64,000 nt of DNA from Diogma glabrata (lineage: Eukaryota; Arthropoda; Insecta; Diptera; Cylindrotomidae). Both the position numbers and the translations under genes were made by a program. Each line of letters starts with the position of its first letter. The first letter of the stretch is position 1. Location of the stretch: contig OY856186.1 in the NCBI GenBank assembly GCA_963693315.1, positions 385,748,865-385,812,864 on the forward strand. Direction: 5' to 3'. Under the pieces are notes generated by a model. It did not search any database. It had not been told where the DNA came from and saw only the letters and a program-made list of their open reading frames with translations. Positions 46,201-55,467 of this stretch are shown in pieces.

Positions 46201-49200
46201 ACAATCTGTTAAAATCGTATGTCAGAATAATTCTTTCATAAAATGTTTCAATTGAATAAAATTAAAACCGAAAAAATTCAAAACTAAGATAGAAATTACT
46301 AACCATATTGTTATAGAAAACTTGCATTTCATTCAGAATTTGAAAAATATATATGCTGCAATTTCAAAATAAATTGAACTGTCAATTTGAAATCGTTAAA
46401 TTTTAAATAATGCTTATGTATATGTGTATTTAATTTTTAACTCTACTCAAGAGCTCCTTTAATTTTTAAATAAATGTGGGCGGGGCGTAGTATGTTTCTG
46501 AACGCAAACAGCTGTCAAATAGTTAAATATTAACTTTACTATTTTGTTTCTGAACGACCGGATTTAAATGATATTTAAATATAGTTAACTATAGTAAAGT
46601 TTCGGAACGTATCCCAGCTGTCAAATAGTTAAATATTAACTTTACTCTTTCGTTTCTGAACGACCGGATTTAAATATTATTTAAATATATAGTAGAATTT
46701 TTTTGCCAGTGAACACGAAATTTGTTTGTTATGCGCTTATTGTTTGCATATGCGCAGAATATTTAGTGTCTCGATTAAAATATTAAAAAAAAACTATTGG
46801 GGTCCCATTGAAATGGACAAAAAAACGCATAAAATTTATAAATTACTATTGAAATTAAACCAATTATAATAGAAACCCAAAAACTAGTAGAAATATTAAT
46901 GATTTTGTAGGAAATATAACAAAATGTTGATAATTAAAAATAAGTATAATAAAAATAACGACGCCTATGTAAACAAATATCACAACAAACAAATGGTACG
47001 AACTAGAAGTAGAAATTCAACTAATATAATTGTTTTGAAAACAAATTTATCCCAAAATAAATAAGACATCTCTGTTTTACTTTTTGTTTCATCTTTTATC
47101 TCTTGCTGCGTCCTATCTGTCAAAAATTCGCTGGCAAAAAAATTCTACTATAGTTAACTCTTTAGTAAAGTTTCGGAACGCACTCCCTGTAGTGAGTCGT
47201 TCTGGGGTGCGTTTCGAAATTAACCACGGTTAACCATAAGGTAATAATGTCACTAATGTCATAGTCAAAATAGTGACGTCAAATATTAAATTAAAATTAC
47301 CATAGTAAGGCTGTCAAAGTTAAATTGTAAAAGACTGCTAAAAATTCAAAATTAATAAAAACTAATATTCTAATTACGATAAATAAAACTAAAAATGTAG
47401 TGTATGTTTTTTATTTCTATAATTTATTTTTCTGTCTTCAGAATCAAATAAAAATAATAATGATAACACATTTCACTAAAATTTATTAAATCCTTAGTAT
47501 ATAATAATTAAATGTACGATATATTCACAAAACATAATTTCCAACTTTTTTTCCACAACAATTAAAATATACTTTTATTATAAAAAATTATTTGTGTTTT
47601 ATAAATCGGTTGACATATTGTTTTAAATATTTATACGTTTTGACATTAGAACCTCTACAAACTCTACTCTAGACTTGAGTAACAAAGTTAAAGTAGTGAC
47701 GTCACAATTTACTGTGACAGCTAATTTTTATAGTTTTGGAACGATAGTACATCTGTCATCCAGTAAATTTTTTATTTTGCGGTTAATTATGGAACGACAT
47801 TTGGTAGAGTAAAGTTAACCGCGGTTAATTATAGTTAATTTCGCAACGCACCCCTGAAAAAAATTTCGTAATTAATATTAAAAATAAACATGTCAAGGTG
47901 TCAATCGATAGACTAAAGCCATATTTTATTGAAAACGTTGAACCACGTTTAATATCACCATCCACAATTTCAAACACAAGAGATGAAACTTCTTCATCGA
48001 TAAGTCAATCAACTAATTTGAACAGAATGTCTACGAGACTGAACACATCTGACTCCTCACCCTCAGATAGTACTACAACCCGTTACAAAACCACTCGAAA
48101 AGTTATGTTTAATCCCAATTTGATTTTTAAACCACTAATAAAGAAGTCCTCGTGTAAAGACGTTTCCACTTTAAAATGTAAACCGATAAGTACATATTCG
48201 TAAAAATACTCAAATGGACGGTTGTTCAGATCAAACAACGGATACACGTTTAACGCAATCTACGACCACTCGAGCCGGTAGATCAACAAGAACTCCAGCT
48301 CGATTTTTAGACTCGTTCACCTAGACAAGTTTACTGTCAGGGGAGTACTGTGGTCTTAGTAGAACTACTGTAAAAAACAAACACGGATAAGTAAAATAAA
48401 CGAGACAGCAACAGATCCGGAAGTCGTTTGCTGCTCGTTCGAAATTATTTTTAACAATCACATTTAATTTTCTAATGGACAAAAGAATCAGAGATTTCTC
48501 AAAAAAATAATGCCTTTTTTTTGCTGTGAAAACATTTTGTTGAAAAGTATAAAGTTAGTTATTTTATATTAAAGAAAACTTTTATAAAATAAATTGAGTT
48601 GTTAATAATAAAAAAAACATTGTTTTGTTATTATAAAATTGTGTATAAAAAACATGATAGAAGACAAAAATTGTAAGACGGCTTTGTCGTTTAATCGGTG
48701 AGTATATAGCTTGTTTTAGCAGAGTGTAGAGCAGAGTAACGTTGCACAAAAGTTGAACACAATATGCGATATTATAGCTTCTTAGAGAGATAATTATAAG
48801 CTCTTGATGAATGATGTTGTGTGAAAGTTGTCTGACAAGCGGAGGCAATTTTTACAGTTATATTGTCTTGTTGCTTTTATCTCAGTGTTACAACATCCAT
48901 TCCATAATAATTCTGAACGGGAGCATACAAAACCACGATCATCAACAATTAAAGCTTTACCTTGTATTGAGTTACGGCAATTAATTGATAAATCATTTGT
49001 TGAGGTAATTTCAGTTTTCGTTTGCCATATCAAAGGTTGATGTCTCTTAATTTCAATTCGTTTAACTCTGATGAATCAAATGATATCAGTCCACCATTTA
49101 CAATTACATTAATTAAAAAATAGGTTAATGATAATAAAAATATTAACGCCAAAAATAATCTTCGTCTTATTAAACGTAAAATTGCAGCATACCACATTGT

Positions 49201-52200
49201 TTAATATTAATATATACAACTAATTTTCTTTTACATTCTATTTATGAAGATTAAATACTTAAAACTCTTATAACATTATTATATTTAAAACAAAAAAAGA
49301 AGGGAACTTTTTAATTATTTTTCAAATCGAAAAACAAGAACTCTAAAACTAATTTTTTTTTGTTATAAATTTTAACGATAAAAACATCGCCTACTAAATA
49401 TTGAAAATTTTTATTTTAAATGTTCGCCACAACACTCCCCCCCTAGTGCCATCAAAGATGGAACGATAAAAGAAAAGTAGCTAGTAAAAGTTGGAAAGAG
49501 GAGAAGGGAAGAGTTTTTTGAATGCTCGAGTATTGTAGCGAAAAAGAGAAAGTTTGAAGATGTTGTTAGAAATCGATACCATTTGGTGGAGAAAAAAAGT
49601 AAATTATGGGTCTTACGAATTTTGAGATCTGCAAAAAAAACGAAACGAACAATTATGGAGTTATCGTAAGACGAGTGAAGATATAGGTCTGACAGAGCTG
49701 AGTTGCCTGAGACCAATATATGTGGAAATGCGTACCATAGGTTAAAAGGTTCGTTTAAAATACGAGAAGCAGAAAATTAACGTCGGTGATGCTGAATGTC
49801 TGACAGATCAAAGTTGACTGAGACAATACTAGCATGTACAAACGTGAATATTAGTTCATTTTTCGAAAAGTAGCTGTTAAAAGCAAGAATAAGCAGAAAT
49901 TTAGCGTAAGCAAAAGAGTGCATATGGTAACACAAGTTTGGTAAAGTCTGACAGTACAAAGTTGACTGAGACCAATGTTTACCTTGGAGACGTGTACCAT
50001 AGAAAAAGATCGCTTTCAGAAGAAATATCTAATTAACGACGAAATGTCGTTTTAAATATCCATAAAGACCATACCTGTTCGTCAACAGATAAATGGTTAA
50101 CGTTAGAAGATGTTCATGTTATAAAAACATATGGGTAACGTTAGGGATATTCTTTTGAGATCAGATATTTGGAGGTTCTGCTTAATTAGATGAAATCTGA
50201 TTTTTATATCCATAAGTACCATATCTGTTTTGTCAACAGATAGATGGTTAACGTTAGGAGATGTTCATGTTATGGTAACATATGGGTTAGGTAACGGGGT
50301 ATGGTGGGGTATGTGGGTATGGTAACATAACGTTAGGGATAGAAATTAAAAAATCAGAAAATTTGTTTCGGCCCATAAGTTAAGGAGATTGGAGCGAGTA
50401 ACAGAGAATGAAGTGGGTCTTACGAACGAAAGAGTTGTGAAGCTTCGGCCCAAGTTTTCAGAAGAGAAGAGTGGGTCTTACGAAGGAAGGAGATGTTAGA
50501 CTTCGGCCCATGAGTAAAGGAGAGTGTAATGGGTCTTACGAAGGAAGGAGATCTTAAACTTCGGCCCATGGTATCGATTTAAAAACAAAAAGAAATTTTA
50601 AAAAATTTGACGCACTAGTTGGAGTTGGCGTGGCTTGAAAGCCGAAAAATAAGAATTTGAAGAAAAAAAAACAGAATGTGTCACTAGGAGGATATGTTTG
50701 ACGCTGTAAAAAGAAAAAAATATAAAATATTCATTTAAAAATAAAAATATTGGTTTCGCGTTTTTAAATAATTGTGGTGTGATGTGTTGCGATAACTAAA
50801 CCGAATGCTGCGACCAACATCAGCCCCAAACAAATTAGAATTTCCCTTAATTTGTACATTAAATTCATAAAAACATTTAACATTGAACAAACAAACAAAA
50901 ACAATAATTTAAAAGAATGAAGTTAAATATATAAATAATTTATAAAATTGTATTAATAAAAAGAAATACTTGAACTCCGAATTCAAAGATTTTTTTTTTT
51001 TTAAATAAAATGTGTTTTGTGTAGTAGGAATTACAATATGTGTCACAATAACACATAAAAATCTTTTAAGACCAAGGTCCCACAACAACATACGTTCAAA
51101 GGTGTTGAATGTTGATGGACGTAAATCTTTCTTTTTTGTATTTTTATATTTTTTATTAAAGAATGGATAACTAAACAAAAAATCCTATCACTGACAAAAT
51201 ATGACATAGGCCAATATTTTATGATAGAATAGAGAAAATAAAAGTAAATAGCAAATTGTTACAAAAACTTGCTGAAACAAAACAAAAATGTAGTTTCCAA
51301 TAATCCAGCCGGTTGCATATTCCTCGATCCTGTGACGCGCTCTCTTTCTTAAAGATTAAAGCCCACACATAATTATATGAAGGCTCATTTCTTCAACGAA
51401 GAAATCGCGTCTCATCATCAAGGATTATTTAATAGTTAAGATTGAGGGTGCTACCGTTGACTGAATACAGTTCATCCGCCACCACCCCTAAGATGTCACC
51501 TTGGCTAGTGATATCTCACTGCTATTGCCAGTGGTGTGTGATATCTCACGTCAACTCGTATGTCAATAGCAGGGACTGGAGTACGCGGGGTTGTCACATC
51601 CGTAGATCAAAAATTTAAAAAAAAATGTCAAAAGAATAAAAACTGATCCCTCCATGCTAATAAAAATATTAACGCCAGAAATAATCTTCGTCTTATTAAA
51701 CGTAAAATTGCAGTATACCACATTGTTTAATATTAATATATACAACTAATTTTCTTTTACATTCTATTTATGAAGATTAAATACTTAAAACTCTTATAAC
51801 ATTATTATATTTAAAATAAAAAAAGAAGGGAACTTTTTAATTATTTTTCAAATCGAAAAACAAGAACTCTAAAACTCATTTTTTTTTGTTATAAATTTTA
51901 ACGATAAAAACATCGCCTACTAAATATTGAAAATTTTTATTTTAAATGTTCGCCACAAGTATCACATTCCCGTGATTCCACACGTCTTTATACTCAAGAA
52001 TCTCTCAAGGATCTTCATTTTTAGATAATGATCGAAATATTTCTAAAAATTTCTAATTTATACATTTCACTAATTTAATTTGACCCAAACGGTCGTTAAA
52101 ACGATCCCTTTTTATGACTTAAAAGCGTTTAGTCTCTTAATTATTTAACGGATTTTTTTTGGCCAGATCAACAAATACGACCGTAACGCCCGCTATACAC

Positions 52201-52890
52201 CTGAGCTAAACTATGCGAACTATGCAAACTATGTTTTTAAAAAAATAATGTTTTAATGCGAATAATGTATTTTTAAAATAATGTAAAGTTTCCGTTTTTC
52301 TTTTCTTTTTTAAATGTTTTGTTTCCGTAATGTTTTTTCTTTAATTATGTTATATACATTATTTTTTTAAAAACATAGTTTGCATAGTTCGCATAGTTTA
52401 GCTCAGGTGTATAGCGGGCCTAAAAGTGTATTAAGAATTTTTTTGCAACACCCGTGTAACTAAAGTCATTAACTGAATAGGCGAGTAATTTAAATTTTGG
52501 TTAAATATCCAAGTACATCGTAGGCTTAACCCGATAACTTGAAAAGCGCTGAGAAAGAAATTTTAAATTAGTTTCTATTCTTCAATTATTAATTACCCCT
52601 ACTCATTCTTATATCCTTCATGAAATAAAAAATGTCACCTTCTAAAAAAATCGCTAAGGTAAATAACTCAAATTCGATATAAGTTTGTGTCCAGTTACTA
52701 TACCCATGATATGTTAACAGTAGGAAACTGTACGGCTTGTAATATAATTTTATTTTTTTATTTCCAGGTAGCTAGTTTGTTGTTATGTCTATATTCCAAA
52801 GAACGGGTTGCATTAGGAATCCTTAAACAAAAAGCAGCAGCTCTTTCCCAATACCTTGAAGGTCCACTTAAACAAATTGCAACATCTTAA
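40298..52890 (+). CDS. LAMTOR2: Ragulator subunit LAMTOR2 (roadblock domain), three exons across a 12-kb intron
   Basis: Roadblock/LC7 protein of the lysosomal Ragulator complex that anchors Rag GTPases and mTORC1. Exon 1 (40,298-40,365) encodes [20 protein letters not shown]. Exon 2 (40,423-40,609) has [20 protein letters not shown] and ENGHVAITQ. Exon 3 (52,768-52,890) has [20 protein letters not shown] and ends QIATS. Total 125 residues, identical in length to the human protein. Junctions are GT-AG and in phase. Intron 2 (40,610-52,767) is 12,158 bases and is filled with nested transposons and a SPRING pseudogene. Exon 3 ends 86 bases from the convergent DNAAF3 stop. Confidence 0.95.
40714..41170 (+). 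repeat. Dispersed repeat R, copy 2
   Basis: Begins CCAGTCCCTGCTATTGGCA and continues with ACGTGAGATATCACACCACT, TAGCCAAGGTGATATCTTAG and GAAACGAGCTTTCATATAA, matching the copy at 42,059. Similarity fades near 41,050-41,170. Confidence 0.8.
41668..43004 (-). mobile_element. Gypsy-type LTR related to the 59.7-kb element, interrupted by repeat R
   Basis: Starts TGTTACGTTTTTCTCAAC and ends CTGTACTCGTAACA, like the 712-bp LTRs at 59,689 and 62,872 but diverged (about 85-90% by eye). It is followed by TTACCCTCCACTTAAGCCTG, the same polypurine-tract side sequence as in that element, so it is a 3' LTR in minus orientation with a few bases of internal DNA. The LTR is interrupted at about 42,059-42,715 by repeat R, with some LTR sequence lost. 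Confidence 0.85.
42059..42715 (+). repeat. Dispersed repeat R, copy 3 (longest)
   Basis: From GCATGGAGGGATCAG to about CCTACTACACAACACATTTT. It aligns end to end, inverted, with 50,985-51,659. The short palindromic tract around GAGATATCACATACCACTGG recurs in all copies. It carries no coding capacity. TGTGATAACCCC...CAACACA within it could be LTR-like, but conserved sequence continues outside both points, so I leave it unclassified. Confidence 0.85.
43152..43330 (+). pseudogene. Gypsy pol fragment (integrase C-terminal region)
   Basis: The frame reads [20 protein letters not shown], then [22 protein letters not shown], a conserved segment just after the integrase core in insect Gypsy elements ('FVFKDL..THVF.RTDAV..PLQPPY.GP'). 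Two residues of the usual HVFxRTD are missing. The fragment is cut at both sides. Confidence 0.75.
43731..44105. repeat. Cluster of nested palindromes in the Penelope 3' region
   Basis: TTTTTTCTCCGAT (43,731) pairs with ATCGGAGAAAAAA (43,979). CTGCCTAGGCAGCAAAG (from about 43,799) is followed six bases later by its exact complement. GTAGATTGACTGCC (about 44,012) pairs with GGCAGTCAATCTAC (about 44,076), enclosing a GC-rich TAGCC...GGCTA hairpin. This GC-rich structure stands out against the AT-rich flanks. Confidence 0.8.
44281..44310 (-). ncRNA. Possible degenerate hammerhead-like stem in the Penelope-like element
   Basis: The minus strand reads GGACTC-ATA-GAGTCC followed at once by GAAAC, the stem II plus GAAA layout of hammerhead ribozymes, which Penelope-like elements often carry. 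The CUGANGA half of the core is not convincing (TGTTAAT in its place), so it may be dead or not a ribozyme. Confidence 0.25.
45612..46615. mobile_element. MITE M1, inner copy, inserted in the outer copy
   Basis: Terminal inverted repeats GGGATACGTTCTGAAACTTT and GGGATACGTTCCGAAACTTT (26 of 27 over the full length) bracket the copy. The host sequence ...ACGCAAACA/GCTGTCAAATAG... reappears intact at about 46,500, showing the insertion point. It is itself interrupted by M2. Confidence 0.85.
45722..46169. mobile_element. Harbinger-type MITE M2, 448 bp, TSD TAA
   Basis: Ends are TGTGGAGTTCTTTCAG and its exact complement, flanked by TAA at 45,719-45,721 and 46,170-46,172. A 3-bp TWA duplication is typical of PIF/Harbinger. 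The target matches uninterrupted sequence near 43,434. The interior carries repeated TTGATGTACATCAA-like palindromes. Confidence 0.9.
46689..47152. mobile_element. MITE M3 with 22-base inverted ends, possible TA target
   Basis: TATAGTAGAATTTTTTTGCC at the left is the complement of the right end GGCAAAAAAATTCTACTATA. It lies inside the outer M1 copy. The palindromic TA at the edge fits a Tc1/mariner-type target, but the exact boundary is ambiguous. Confidence 0.75.
47204..47854. mobile_element. MITE M4, 651 bp
   Basis: GGGGTGCGTTTCGAAATTAA and inverted GGGGTGCGTTGCGAAATTAA (one mismatch) are the termini; paired GTTAACCGCGGTTAA-like motifs lie just inside. A deleted relative is at 34,599-34,755. 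No clear target duplication. Confidence 0.85.
47884..48324 (+). pseudogene. Gypsy pol C-terminus (5'-truncated), frameshifted
   Basis: [18 protein letters not shown] is the characteristic end of Gypsy integrase polyproteins; the linker is Ser/Thr-rich. The first frame stops at 48,203; the expected tail [15 protein letters not shown] appears in another frame, ending at TAG 48,322-48,324. A polypurine tract and an LTR-like TG follow at once. Confidence 0.85.
48338..48349 (+). other. Polypurine tract and 3' LTR start of the Gypsy remnant
   Basis: CAGGGGAGTAC directly precedes TGTGGTCTTAG. The LTR start is 48,349; its end could not be fixed (possibly about 48,650). Confidence 0.6.
48842..49197 (-). 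pseudogene. SPRING1: SPRING (SREBF pathway regulator, C12orf49) fragment, frameshifted and truncated
   Basis: SPRING is a Golgi membrane protein needed for SREBP processing by S1P. From ATG 49,197 the frame encodes [18 protein letters not shown] (the signal-anchor). A frameshift near 49,060 changes frame, and [29 protein letters not shown] and QYNCKNC follow, matching the conserved cysteine-rich lumenal domain. Similarity stops abruptly after NCKNC at 48,842, without a recognisable splice donor, so more than half of the protein is absent. It lies antisense inside the large LAMTOR2 intron, between transposon sequences. Pseudogene or captured fragment; a functional copy should exist elsewhere. 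Confidence 0.85.
49132..49432 (-). repeat. 301-bp direct duplication, copy 1 (SPRING start plus upstream)
   Basis: Nearly identical to 51,658-51,958 (a few mismatches by eye). It contains the first 22 SPRING codons and 235 bases upstream, ending TGTTCGCCACAA. On minus it is preceded by CTAGGGGGGGAGTG, a polypurine-tract-like sequence, so the pair could also be LTRs. Confidence 0.85.
49433..50984. repeat. Interval with three families of short imperfect repeats
   Basis: (i) GTCTGACAG...AGTTGACTGAGAC at about 49,690, 49,797 and 49,947. (ii) CAACAGATAGATGGTTAACG followed by TTAG[AG]AGATGTTCATG at about 50,080 and 50,235. (iii) GGGTCTTACGAAGGAAGGAG...ACTTCGGCCCA at about 50,417, 50,471 and 50,530. 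The minus strand also has a 39-codon frame (50,883 to about 50,764) with a membrane-like stretch [20 protein letters not shown]. No recognised protein family. Confidence 0.6.
50985..51659 (-). repeat. Dispersed repeat R, copy 4 (inverted)
   Basis: Full-length inverted match to 42,059-42,715. It abuts the second SPRING 5' copy at codon 22-23, which it truncates. Confidence 0.85.
51658..51958 (-). pseudogene. Second SPRING 5' end (22 codons plus upstream), truncated by repeat R
   Basis: ATG at 51,721 begins the same [20 protein letters not shown] signal-anchor as 49,197 with one changed residue, then breaks at the R boundary. The upstream 235 bases match copy 1. Beyond 51,958 the flanks differ (GTATCACATTCCC). 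Confidence 0.8.
52188..52420. mobile_element. Harbinger-type MITE, 233 bp, TSD TAA
   Basis: About 60-bp near-perfect inverted ends (GCCCGCTATACACCTGAGCT...), flanked by TAA at 52,185-52,187 and 52,421-52,423. Confidence 0.9.
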
Positions 52891-52976
52891 CTTAATGTAA
52901 AAAAAATGTAATTTAATTCCTTATATGAATAATAAAAAATACATATTTTATAGTTATTTATCTATTACACTAAAAT

Positions 52977-54311
52977 TTAGTTTTTAAACATAACATAATT
53001 GTAAGGTCGATTAATATTAAAATTAGTTATTAACTCCAACTTATTATCCTTCCCGAAATCCTTTATTTTATTCAAAGAAATTGCTATATCTTCTTTTTTA
53101 TCTGTAGAAATTTGATTTGTTTCAAAAATTATTAATATATTTTCTTTAAAAATATTTTTAATATCATCAACTAATTTGAAATGCGTTCGTCCGATGACAA
53201 TCACATCAAATAATTTTTGAAATTTATGATTATCTCCAATTTTTATTATATCATTAATCGATATAAATTTTATTGATATATTTGGATATGTATTTAACGG
53301 TTTATCATAATTTTGTAATTCAATATCAATGTAATCATTATTTAGAATTGTTTTTCCAGTTTCCAAAAGAACAGCACCATACGATGCAACAGAGACATCG
53401 TTTTGAATAAATTCTTTTTTGAAAGCAATTTGATAAAACAATTCGTGTAAGTTACGAAATGTTACATCGGTCGATCGATATTGATTTGTTCCATGATTCG
53501 AAATTAGCATTTTTTTATCATCACAATCAAGACCAAATGTAGCGTATGGTCCAATGTTCATATCACCACAAAAACCACGGTTACGATAATTATCACCATT
53601 TTTTATTAACCCTGCAGCTAACGTTTTATTTGGATAGTTATACTCAAATTCTGGAAAAGTAAAAGCTATTCCCGTCTCTCTCCAATGTCCATATTCCTGA
53701 GCACAAATCTGTTGAGCACCATGATCTTTTAATCTCATCATAAGATCCCAATCAAAAACTCCTTTACGATAGTCATAACGATTTTTCAATGAATGGCGTA
53801 AGTTCATTTCCCAATATTTTGTAATATTAAAAATATTTTCCTTTTTATTTAACCAAAACTTAAAAATATTTTCAAGATAATCCCGTTCCCGATATTGTAA
53901 TAAATTAAAATCGAAAATTGGACAATTTTCCTGACAATAGTCAAAATCGGTTATAATTTTAATAAAATTTTTAGCTTTACTACAAATGTAATTATGTGAG
54001 AATGGACGAATCAAACTATTTCCATAAATATCCATAAATAAATGTGTTCTACCGTTAACAGAAATATAATTTTCATTTTCTAATGCAATTGCAATTAATA
54101 ATATATTTCTTGCCAATATTTCATGAATTCCATCGACCATGTAGAAATTTATTTGAGTTGCTGTTGTGGTTTGGTAAGCCTCTGCGATTGTTTTTAAAAT
54201 ATGTCGTGGATCACCGTTGCCATATAGTAAAATATTGATGGTATCTGTTTCTTTTATATGTTTTTTAAAAAGCTTTTCCAAATTTAAAGATTCACTAAAA
54301 CCCCAATACAT
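52977..54311 (-). CDS. DNAAF3: Dynein axonemal assembly factor 3 (DNAAF3/PF22), single exon
   Basis: Cytoplasmic factor needed to preassemble axonemal dynein arms; in insects needed in chordotonal neurons and sperm. 444 residues from ATG 54,311. The methyltransferase-like N-terminal domain starts WGFSESLNL, with INILLYGNGDPRHILKTIAE. The C-terminal domain has RGFCGDMNIGPYATFGLD and the acidic KRYDYRKGVFDWDLMMRLKD-like segment (here NRYDYRKGVFDWDLMMRLKD). It is somewhat shorter than the human protein. Convergent with LAMTOR2 exon 3 (86 bases between stops). Confidence 0.9.
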   Translation of the reverse strand: MYWGFSESLNLEKLFKKHIKETDTINILLYGNGDPRHILKTIAEAYQTTTATQINFYMVDGIHEILARNILLIAIALENENYISVNGRTHLFMDIYGNSLIRPFSHNYICSKAKNFIKIITDFDYCQENCPIFDFNLLQYRERDYLENIFKFWLNKKENIFNITKYWEMNLRHSLKNRYDYRKGVFDWDLMMRLKDHGAQQICAQEYGHWRETGIAFTFPEFEYNYPNKTLAAGLIKNGDNYRNRGFCGDMNIGPYATFGLDCDDKKMLISNHGTNQYRSTDVTFRNLHELFYQIAFKKEFIQNDVSVASYGAVLLETGKTILNNDYIDIELQNYDKPLNTYPNISIKFISINDIIKIGDNHKFQKLFDVIVIGRTHFKLVDDIKNIFKENILIIFETNQISTDKKEDIAISLNKIKDFGKDNKLELITNFNINRPYNYVMFKN

Positions 54312-54969
54312 TTTAGTTTTATATTATAATTTCACGAAGCAGGAAAAAAAATCTTCAAATAATATTTAAATATTGATTTAATTATACCAATAGAGGAGTT
54401 TGGTTACCATGGAAATTTCTATTGAACACGTCTGCTAACGTTTGCAAACATAAATTTGTTTAGTAGCTGACAGAAAATTTGAGCACGAATGATATGGAAA
54501 ACATATGTTTTTGTGCTGTGTGCTCGTTTGCTGGAGACAGGTTTTTCTTTATTTAGGAACTAGATCTGTCATGTATATTCTTTTATTCAGTAAAATTGAT
54601 TCTGATTTTTAAACGAAAATTTAGAATAAAACAAAAAATAGCATAGTTAATAGTTAAAATATTATAAAATTGTGTACCTGTTTTTAATAATGGATTTTAT
54701 TAATTTTTTTTGGCAAGTTTTTATTGTAAAATTTTCGGATCTTCAACAAATGCTATATTTAGCAAACATTTGTTTTTAGACAATGTTTGGGTGGTGGACA
54801 GATTGTTAGCAAACATTAGCAAACGTTTGTGATCGTGCAGTGGAGACTACATAGTCTTAACGATTGGAATTTTCATACAAAAATTAAATATTAGTTTCCG
54901 TAAAAGAAATATTTTCTTATAAAACGGTTGTTTTTTAAATGAAATAAAAAACATCTGTCAGTAGGGTTA
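54312..54969. other. Upstream of DNAAF3; GCAAACGTTTGC-type repeats
   Basis: GCTAACGTTTGCAAAC at about 54,430 and TTAGCAAACATTAGCAAACG at about 54,805 may be the decayed ends of a MITE. No gene. Confidence 0.35.
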
Positions 54970-55356
54970 AGCGCCCTATAGACGATCCGACGGCCGGACA
55001 GATATGGTTGGATTGGATGTAAAATCGGATAGTGTGTATGCAATTATACGCATGTCTTTCCGATAAAATTAATTTGGATGTGTCGGATGGAAATTCCATC
55101 CGACCGTCCGACCAACCAAACAAATCGAATGGTGTGTATTATTGTCGGACGATTTTAATTCAATTGAGTAAGAAACTTCATAGAATGAGAAACAAAGAAA
55201 ATTTTAGAAAAGTATTTTGTTATATTTATGAATTAATAAATTGAATTTGTTAAACAAAAACCAAAAACGAATTGTCAAAATCGGATGTTAAGTTGGATCG
55301 TCTGGAGATAACATCCAATTTGGTCGTCCGACAAGTTGGATCGTCTGTAGGGCTTT
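54970..55356. mobile_element. MITE with GCCCTAYAGACGATCCRAC ends
   Basis: Left GCCCTATAGACGATCCGAC and inverted right GCCCTACAGACGATCCAAC differ at two positions. The interior has further TCGGATG/CATCCGA motifs. It lies between DNAAF3 and SPT4. Target duplication unresolved. Confidence 0.8.
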
Positions 55357-55467
55357 ATATTTTCGCATTTTGACAGGAAATTTATAGGAAATTTTATTAT
55401 AATTTCTAACCTAACAAGTTAACTTTTGACGTGTAGATCTAAACTTTTAAAAGATATCAAAAAAACA

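Larger units (their letters stand above)
43338..47185. mobile_element. MITE M1 (outer copy), host to several nested insertions
   Basis: Left end GAGTACGCTCAGAAACTTTA and inverted right end GAGTGCGTTCCGAAACTTTA form the terminal repeats. The M1 body is interrupted by a Penelope-like element (about 43,694-45,520), a second M1 copy (45,612-46,615) and MITE M3 (46,689-47,152). Continuity is shown by comparison with the second M1 copy, whose interior reads across the first breakpoint. Confidence 0.75.

Noticed and set aside
48828..49040. Plus-strand 70-codon frame in the SPRING region
   Set aside because: It is the antisense of the SPRING cysteine-rich domain, which explains the sequence better.
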